Below are positions 30,318 to 34,627 of a stretch of DNA of 34,627 bases, piece by piece. Source of the stretch: JACJWR01 sp964556255. Its GTDB lineage: Bacteria; Actinomycetota; Actinomycetes; S36-B12; UBA10799. Position 1 is the stretch's first letter. Each line of letters starts with the position of its first letter. The DNA lies in contig CAZKVQ010000032.1 of the NCBI GenBank assembly GCA_964556255.1, positions 1 to 34,627 of the forward strand, read 5' to 3'. A program made the position numbers and the translations under genes. A model generated the notes under the pieces. That model worked only from the letters and a program-made list of their open reading frames with translations, ran no database searches and had not been told where the DNA came from.

Positions 30318-31637
30318 CTAAGCGTCTTCACCGGGCTCGGTGTCCGGGTGCAGGATCGCGTTGATCCGAGCGAGGCGCTCGGCCGCGGGGCCCTCGGACC
30401 CGCGGGAGCTGGGCTGGTAGTACCTGCGTGAGCCGACCGACTCCGGTGCGTATTGCTGCGGCACGACGCCGGCTGTCGAGTCGTGCGGGTAGCTGTATCC
30501 GACTCCGTGGCCGTAGTCGGCGGCTCCCCGGTAGCTGCCGTCCCGCAGATGCTCGGGCACCGGCCCCGACAGCCCCGCCCGGACGTCTTCCTGGGCAGCG
30601 TTGATCGCGCGGTAGACGGAGTTGGACTTGGGCGCCAGCGCCAGGTGCACAACGGCCTGGGCCAGGGTCAGGCGCGCTTCCGGGAGCCCGATCAACGACA
30701 CGGCCTGCATGGCTGCCACCGCGACGGGCAGCGCCGACGGGTCGGCCATGCCGACATCCTCACTGGCCAGGATCACCAGCCGGCGGGCAATGAATCGTGG
30801 ATCCTCCCCCGCTTCCACCATCCGCGCCAGATAGTGCAGGGCAGCGTCCACGTCGGAGCCACGGACACTCTTGATCAACGCGCTGGCTACGTCGTAGTGC
30901 TGGTCGCCGTCGCGGTCGTACCGGACTATGNNNNNNNNNNNNNNNNNNNNNNNNNNNNNNNNNNNNNNNNNNNNNNNCAACGCCGTCAATGCGCGGCGGG
31001 CATCACCACCCGCCAGGCGAACCAACATGCTGGCCGCGTCATCGGTGACGCGCACTTCGCCACGAAGACCCCGCGGGTCCGTCACCGCTCGCTCCAGCAG
31101 GGTCGCCAGGTCCTCATCGCTCATCGCCGTGAGTCGGACAACGATGGACCGCGAGAGCAGCGGTGCGATGACGGCGAACGAGGGATTCTCGGTGGTTGCT
31201 GCCACCAGGGTCACGATGCCGTTCTCCACCGCCGGCAACAGCGCATCCTGTTGGGTCTTGGAGAACCGGTGCACCTCGTCGACGAAGAGCACCGTGTGCT
31301 GCCCCATCGCGAGTGCGTCACGTGCCGACGTGAGCACCTCCCGGACATCCTTGACGCCGGCTGTCACCGCCGAGAGTTCCACGAACCGGCGGTTGGCGGC
31401 CTCGGCGATGAGACTTGCGAGGGTGGTCTTGCCCGATCCCGGAGGTCCCCAGAGGATCACCGACGGCGCCGTCGCGGTGCCTGCCGCGCCAGCCACGAGT
31501 CGACGTAGTGGTGATCCCTCTGCGAGCGCCTCGCGCTGACCCAGCACTTCGTCGAGGTTCCGCGGTCGCAGCCTGGCAGCCAACGGGGCCGAGGGCCGGC
31601 GCGGATCGGAGAGGTCGTCGAACAGCGTCGCGGGCAT
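30318..31637 (-). CDS. rarA: Replication-associated recombination protein A (AAA ATPase), with assembly gap
   Basis: RarA (MgsA), a clamp-loader-like AAA+ ATPase acting at stalled replication forks. Walker A is GPPGSGKT (64-71), Walker B is VLFVDEVHRF (116-125), sensor 1 lies in LVAATTENPSF and the sensor 2 arginine is in GGDARRAL. The C-terminal part has VRYDRDGDQHYDVASALIKS, RGSDVDAALHYLARM, RRLVILASEDVGMADP and LALAPKSNSVYRAI, then the HGVGYSYPHD motif. A run of 47 N (30931-30977) follows residue 220. Reading frame is kept on both sides, but about 17 residues span a region where homologues have about 30. The ATG at 31637 follows TAGCGT by 6 nt, and that hexamer includes the stop codon of the upstream transporter gene. 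Confidence 0.95.
   Translation of the reverse strand: MPATLFDDLSDPRRPSAPLAARLRPRNLDEVLGQREALAEGSPLRRLVAGAAGTATAPSVILWGPPGSGKTTLASLIAEAANRRFVELSAVTAGVKDVREVLTSARDALAMGQHTVLFVDEVHRFSKTQQDALLPAVENGIVTLVAATTENPSFAVIAPLLSRSIVVRLTAMSDEDLATLLERAVTDPRGLRGEVRVTDDAASMLVRLAGGDARRALTALXXXXXXXXXXXXXXXXIVRYDRDGDQHYDVASALIKSVRGSDVDAALHYLARMVEAGEDPRFIARRLVILASEDVGMADPSALPVAVAAMQAVSLIGLPEARLTLAQAVVHLALAPKSNSVYRAINAAQEDVRAGLSGPVPEHLRDGSYRGAADYGHGVGYSYPHDSTAGVVPQQYAPESVGSRRYYQPSSRGSEGPAAERLARINAILHPDTEPGEDA
30931..30977. other. Assembly gap of 47 N inside rarA
   Basis: Undetermined bases in the rarA coding region, just after the sensor 2 motif. Its length is probably an estimate, since homologues have more residues here. 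Confidence 0.99.
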
Positions 31638-31643
31638 GGCCCC

Positions 31644-31649
31644 ACGCTA
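31644..31649 (-). promoter_or_regulatory. Putative -10 hexamer of rarA
   Basis: TAGCGT on the minus strand, 6 nt before the rarA ATG. Its first three bases are the stop codon of the transporter gene, so rarA may have both readthrough and its own leaderless transcript. Confidence 0.5.
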
Positions 31650-32795
31650 GTCGCCGGCGATCTCCCCGGCGGCCACGGACTCGGACGAGGAGGCCGGACC
31701 CTGCGCGGACCCTGCGCGGTCGCCCTGGGCGATCCCCTTGGAGATCACCCACTCGGTGATGAGGTTCGCCGCACCCATGACCCCCAGGATCGCCACGATC
31801 GCGGTGGGCGGCGGCGCCAGCCACACGATGATCAGCACCATCAGTCCGCAGACGAAGGCGACATGGCGACGGGGACCGAGGCGGTGCTCCACGTCCTCGT
31901 ACCAGGATGGCACCACGCTTGCGACAACCTTGGCGGCCTCGTTGATGGATGCCCCTGCGGTGACAGTGGAGACGATGGCCACCAGCCCGCACACGATGGC
32001 CGCCAACCACGATGGCGTGTACTCCGGGAAGATGTTGATCACGAGGGAGGGCAGGTCGTAGGCGCCACCGTATAGGGCGAGCATGCCTAGGCCGGCGACC
32101 ACTACCAGCAGCGCCAACACCACGGCCGCGACGATCGCCGCGCGACGGTTGCCGTGCGAGCCTTCCCGCAGCACCGGCAGCCCTGCCCCGATCAGGATCA
32201 CGGCGATCGCGTAGACGATGGCACTGATCGGCGAGATCGTAGGGACCGGCACCTCGGCGGACACGATGCTGGCAGGGTCACCCGCCACAGCGCCCAGGGC
32301 AAGCATGAGCACGGCGCCGGCGATCAGCAATCCGAGAACCAGTCGGCTGAGCCCTACGGCTGAACGACCGCCGATGCCGAAAGCAACCGCGGCCAGCACC
32401 AGCACGGCAGCGACCACGTAACTGTTCAGGTTGGACATCGCCCGGATGATCTGGCCCGCCCACAGGATCACGATGGCCGCCATCCCGAGGGCGATCAGCC
32501 CACCGAACGCCAGTGACAGACCAGCGGCGGCAGGCCGCACCTGCTGATCGGCGAGCGCCGGTGAACGACCGACGAATGTGCCGGCGAGTACGGCCAGCAG
32601 GGCTGACACGGCCGCCAGCAACACCCACGGCAGGGACGCCCCGAGACTCGCCGTGTAGCCGCCGGCGATGATGCCCAGCGGCAGCGTCATGACGACGAGT
32701 TGCGCGGGTGTCGCGCGGTCCCGGGCCGCGCGTCCCAGTAGTCCGATCAGGGCGACGATGGTCGCTACGACACCCAGGACGATGGCGTTCTCCAT
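31647..32795 (-). CDS. Multi-TM membrane protein, probable transporter
   Basis: A 382-residue membrane protein with about 10-12 hydrophobic segments and short loops. I do not recognise the family. Visible landmarks are GIIAGGYTASLGASLPWVLL, MAAIVILWAGQIIRAMSNLN, VYAIAVILIGAGLPVLREGS, LVINIFPEYTPSWLAAIVCG, VSTVTAGASINEAAKVVAS and SWYEDVEHRLGPRRH. The glycine- and alanine-rich helices and the broken-helix-like GAGLPV segment recall APC-superfamily transporters, but that is a guess. The polar C-terminus is Ser/Gly/Glu-rich. The ATG at 32795 overlaps the lipase stop in TGATG, with GGAGG in the last lipase codons as its ribosome site, so translation of the two is coupled. It could export or import something related to the lipase. 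Confidence 0.8.
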   Translation of the reverse strand: MENAIVLGVVATIVALIGLLGRAARDRATPAQLVVMTLPLGIIAGGYTASLGASLPWVLLAAVSALLAVLAGTFVGRSPALADQQVRPAAAGLSLAFGGLIALGMAAIVILWAGQIIRAMSNLNSYVVAAVLVLAAVAFGIGGRSAVGLSRLVLGLLIAGAVLMLALGAVAGDPASIVSAEVPVPTISPISAIVYAIAVILIGAGLPVLREGSHGNRRAAIVAAVVLALLVVVAGLGMLALYGGAYDLPSLVINIFPEYTPSWLAAIVCGLVAIVSTVTAGASINEAAKVVASVVPSWYEDVEHRLGPRRHVAFVCGLMVLIIVWLAPPPTAIVAILGVMGAANLITEWVISKGIAQGDRAGSAQGPASSSESVAAGEIAGD

Positions 32796-34102
32796 CACAT
32801 GCCTCCACAATCGGATTGGGCCGGCACTCCTGCGAATCTGTCGTTCAGCCAGGCGATGGTGTCGGGTTGCCCGGTGTAGAGCACCGAGGAGTGAACATCC
32901 CCCGGGTACGTCTGAAGTTTCACGTTGGAGCCTTGCAGGCAGAAGGTGCGCGCAGCCGCGATGTTCACGCCCGGCACCACGGTGGTGTCCTCCAGACCCT
33001 GCTGGATCAGTAGCGGGTAGGAGTACTTCTGGTAGATCGGGAAGTTCTCCTGCGCGACCCCCAGGATGCTCGAGACGTTGTCGATCGAGGGCTTGACGAA
33101 GTCCTTCTTCACCCCCGCGAACGCTTTGGAGGTGCCGTCCAGGCACTGCGAACGGCCGACCTCCAGGGCCTGCATCCCCTTGGGCGTGAAGACATCCTCG
33201 GGACGCACCCGGTCGGGGTAGTTCGCCGCCCAGGAGTCGACCACATAGGAGACGAAACCGAGGAAGTAGCCATCCGTCGTGCTGTCCGGGGAGGCGGTGA
33301 TGAACTTCTCGAGCATCGGGGCGGGCGGGAAGATCGCCGGCGAAATCGCGACCGATCCCTTGATGCTGAGATCGGGAGCGTATTCCGGTGCCAGGTAGGC
33401 CGCAGACAACGCGGCGTGCCCGCCCTGGCTATGGCCGATCACCGCGACATTGCTGCGATCCAACGAGTCGGGATCCAGTTGGAAGGCCGCCCGAGCGGCA
33501 TTGAGTACGTCGTGGGCCTCACCGGCCATCGTTATGTAGTTAGGCATCCCGGCGGTGCCCAAGTTCGAATAGTCAGTGGCCACCACCGCGTATCCGGCGC
33601 CGACCAACCCGGAGAGCAACAGATCCCAGGTGCCGAAACCCGTGCTACCGCGCGTGAAGGGGGCGATAGACACCCCGCAACCGGGCGCGTTCCCGGTCGT
33701 CCCGTGCGCGACCGTCACCAGGGGGCGCCCGTTCGGGCCCGGAGCCGGAGCGGTTCGCACCGCGTACATGCCGGAGACGACGTTCGGCTTGCCAGCGTTC
33801 GTCTGGGACACATAGAGGATCCGATAGGCCGTGACGCCGGCGGGTGCGCCGGCGATCCTCTCCGACTTGATCAACGTGCCGGGAGATAGATCGCCGGCCG
33901 CGTCGGGTCCCGGGGTGTAGAACGGACCGGGCATGACCTGCTTGGCGCCGTTGAATTCGGGCAACTGTGTGAGCGAATGCGGCGCCGACACCTGGGTAGG
34001 GGAGGTGTTGAGCACGGTGGCCGTCAGCAGCACGGTGCCGATGAGCCCGATGATGACCACGATGACGGCCACACGCACGCGGTAGTCGGGAGACTGCGCC
34101 AT
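32795..34102 (-). CDS. Secretory lipase, LIP family
   Basis: A 435-residue exported alpha/beta hydrolase of the secretory lipase (LIP) family, also common in mycobacteria and rhodococci. One N-terminal hydrophobic helix (about 10-31) is an uncleaved anchor or signal peptide; no clear cleavage site or lipobox is visible. The catalytic fold has VTVAHGTTGNAPGCG, GYAVVATDYSNLGTAG, nucleophile Ser225 (VIGHSQGGHAAL), probable acid Asp372 (QGLEDTTVVP) and base His404 (YPGDVHSSVLY). Cysteines at 142, 320 and 388 may form disulfides outside the cell. The ATG at 34102 has GGAGG 5 nt upstream. It is the first gene of a lipase, transporter, possibly rarA run and is divergent from the YceI gene. Confidence 0.92.
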   Translation of the reverse strand: MAQSPDYRVRVAVIVVIIGLIGTVLLTATVLNTSPTQVSAPHSLTQLPEFNGAKQVMPGPFYTPGPDAAGDLSPGTLIKSERIAGAPAGVTAYRILYVSQTNAGKPNVVSGMYAVRTAPAPGPNGRPLVTVAHGTTGNAPGCGVSIAPFTRGSTGFGTWDLLLSGLVGAGYAVVATDYSNLGTAGMPNYITMAGEAHDVLNAARAAFQLDPDSLDRSNVAVIGHSQGGHAALSAAYLAPEYAPDLSIKGSVAISPAIFPPAPMLEKFITASPDSTTDGYFLGFVSYVVDSWAANYPDRVRPEDVFTPKGMQALEVGRSQCLDGTSKAFAGVKKDFVKPSIDNVSSILGVAQENFPIYQKYSYPLLIQQGLEDTTVVPGVNIAAARTFCLQGSNVKLQTYPGDVHSSVLYTGQPDTIAWLNDRFAGVPAQSDCGGM

Positions 34103-34192
34103 GGTTTCCTCCGCGGAAGTCGGTCAAGGGTGACCCTGACACATCCGCCGTCGTGTGTCGTGCCATTCTGCGCATTAGGCATGGGCCGGTTG

Positions 34193-34221
34193 TTGCGTTT
34201 CCAAAGGTGTGCTGCTTTAAT
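34193..34221 (+). promoter_or_regulatory. Promoter of the YceI-family gene
   Basis: TTGCGT at 34193-34198, a 17-bp spacer and TTTAAT at 34216-34221 form the best sigma-70-type promoter in the window, in an unusually AT-rich patch. Transcription should begin near 34228. Confidence 0.6.
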
Positions 34222-34223
34222 AA

Positions 34224-34235
34224 TTGAGTCTTCAA
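34224..34235. promoter_or_regulatory. Palindrome over the YceI start site, candidate repressor operator
   Basis: TTGA-GTCT-TCAA is an inverted repeat spanning the predicted transcription start. MarR-type repressors often bind AT-rich palindromes like this, and YceI genes are frequently near MarR genes in actinobacteria. No MarR gene is visible here; it may lie to the right of the window. Confidence 0.4.
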
Positions 34236-34262
34236 CTACCTACCCGAGGGAGAACTCTCAGC

Positions 34263-34627
34263 ATGACTGACTACTCAGCCGCCGCCGGCACCTGGGACAT
34301 CGACGCCGCACACACCAACGTGGGATTCTCAGCCCGCCACGCGATGGTCGCGAAGACCCGCGGACGGTTCGCAGACGTCAGCGGCACCATCACGATCGAC
34401 GCCGATGCCCCGGAGAAGTCCAGCACCCAGGTCACCATCAAGACCGACAGTGTGGACACCCGCAACGACCAGCGCGACGGACACCTGAAGTCCGCGGACT
34501 TCTTCGACGTTGAGAAGAACCCGGAGATCACCTTCGTGTCCACCGCCATCAGCCACCGGGGAGACGACGAATTCGTCCTCACCGGCGACCTGACCATCAG
34601 CGGTGTCACCAAGAGCGTCGACGTCGA
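34263..34627 (+). CDS. YceI-family lipid-binding-like protein (3' end missing)
   Basis: The first 121 residues of a YceI-family protein, a lipocalin-like beta barrel that binds isoprenoid-like molecules in some bacteria. The family pattern is clear: GTWDIDAAHTNVGFSARHAM, VAKTRGRFADVSGTI, DSVDTRNDQRDGHLKSADFF, NPEITFVSTAI and LTGDLTISGVTKSV. There is no signal peptide, so it should be cytosolic, as in many actinobacteria. About 60-70 residues are missing at the right edge. The ATG at 34263 is preceded by GAGGGAGA about 9 nt upstream. It has its own promoter with an operator-like palindrome. Confidence 0.95.
   Translation, partial: MTDYSAAAGTWDIDAAHTNVGFSARHAMVAKTRGRFADVSGTITIDADAPEKSSTQVTIKTDSVDTRNDQRDGHLKSADFFDVEKNPEITFVSTAISHRGDDEFVLTGDLTISGVTKSVDV

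Noticed and set aside
1..34627. Search for tRNA, rRNA, CRISPR arrays, insertion sequences and prophage genes
   Set aside because: No cloverleaf-like segments, regular spaced repeats, transposase or integrase motifs were seen.

Overview
The window is a high-GC, gene-dense chromosomal segment of an actinobacterium (class Actinomycetes; genus not determinable from sequence alone). The evidence is the conserved block ychF / DUF6542-type protein / ispH / xseA / xseB, the very high GC at third codon positions, the many GTG starts, and about a dozen genes whose start codon lies only 6-8 nt after a TANNNT hexamer, the layout of leaderless actinobacterial transcripts. A run of 47 N inside rarA shows it is a draft or metagenome assembly. 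I see no tRNA, rRNA, insertion sequence, prophage or CRISPR array, and no gene-free stretch above 300 nt.

Layout. 1-2412 (minus): a DUF985-type cupin, a peptidase-inhibitor-I78-like lipoprotein and the translational GTPase typA, which is cut by the left edge. 2500-4449: small membrane proteins around a TetR regulator. 4508-10891: the housekeeping block ychF, rmuC, a DUF6542-like membrane protein, ispH, and xseA-xseB translationally coupled to a two-TM potassium channel. 10911-15491: a DHA2-type MFS exporter, a small membrane protein, a group II PLP decarboxylase and a class III-like PPK2 polyphosphate kinase.

15576-24138 is the most interesting part. A GT2-GtrA fusion and a GT39 (YkcB/ArnT-like) glycosyltransferase are followed by an OmpR-type response regulator and its sensor kinase in one apparent operon. 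The operon is preceded by a direct repeat TCCCAGGTT-N2-TCCCAGGTT with an 11-bp period. Nearly the same repeat, at exactly the same 19-nt distance from the ATG, precedes a separate gene at 23281 for a single-pass membrane protein with a Pro-rich N-terminus and a Gly-rich extracellular part. The GT39 enzyme carries similar Gly-rich, collagen-like tracts. I infer a self-regulated envelope glycosylation module with an unlinked partner. Between the two lie a methylmalonyl-CoA decarboxylase-like crotonase and an acyltransferase-3 membrane enzyme.

24221-34627: an alpha/beta hydrolase and an APH(6)/hydroxyurea-kinase-like enzyme; a channel-like membrane protein with a degenerate selectivity filter (TLGFA); a Ser-linker lipoprotein; an MMPL/RND transporter preceded by a possible leaderless 8-codon ORF; rarA with the assembly gap; an unrecognised 10-12 TM transporter coupled by a TGATG overlap to a LIP-family secretory lipase; and, divergently, a YceI-family gene cut by the right edge, with a well-formed promoter and a palindrome over its predicted start site.
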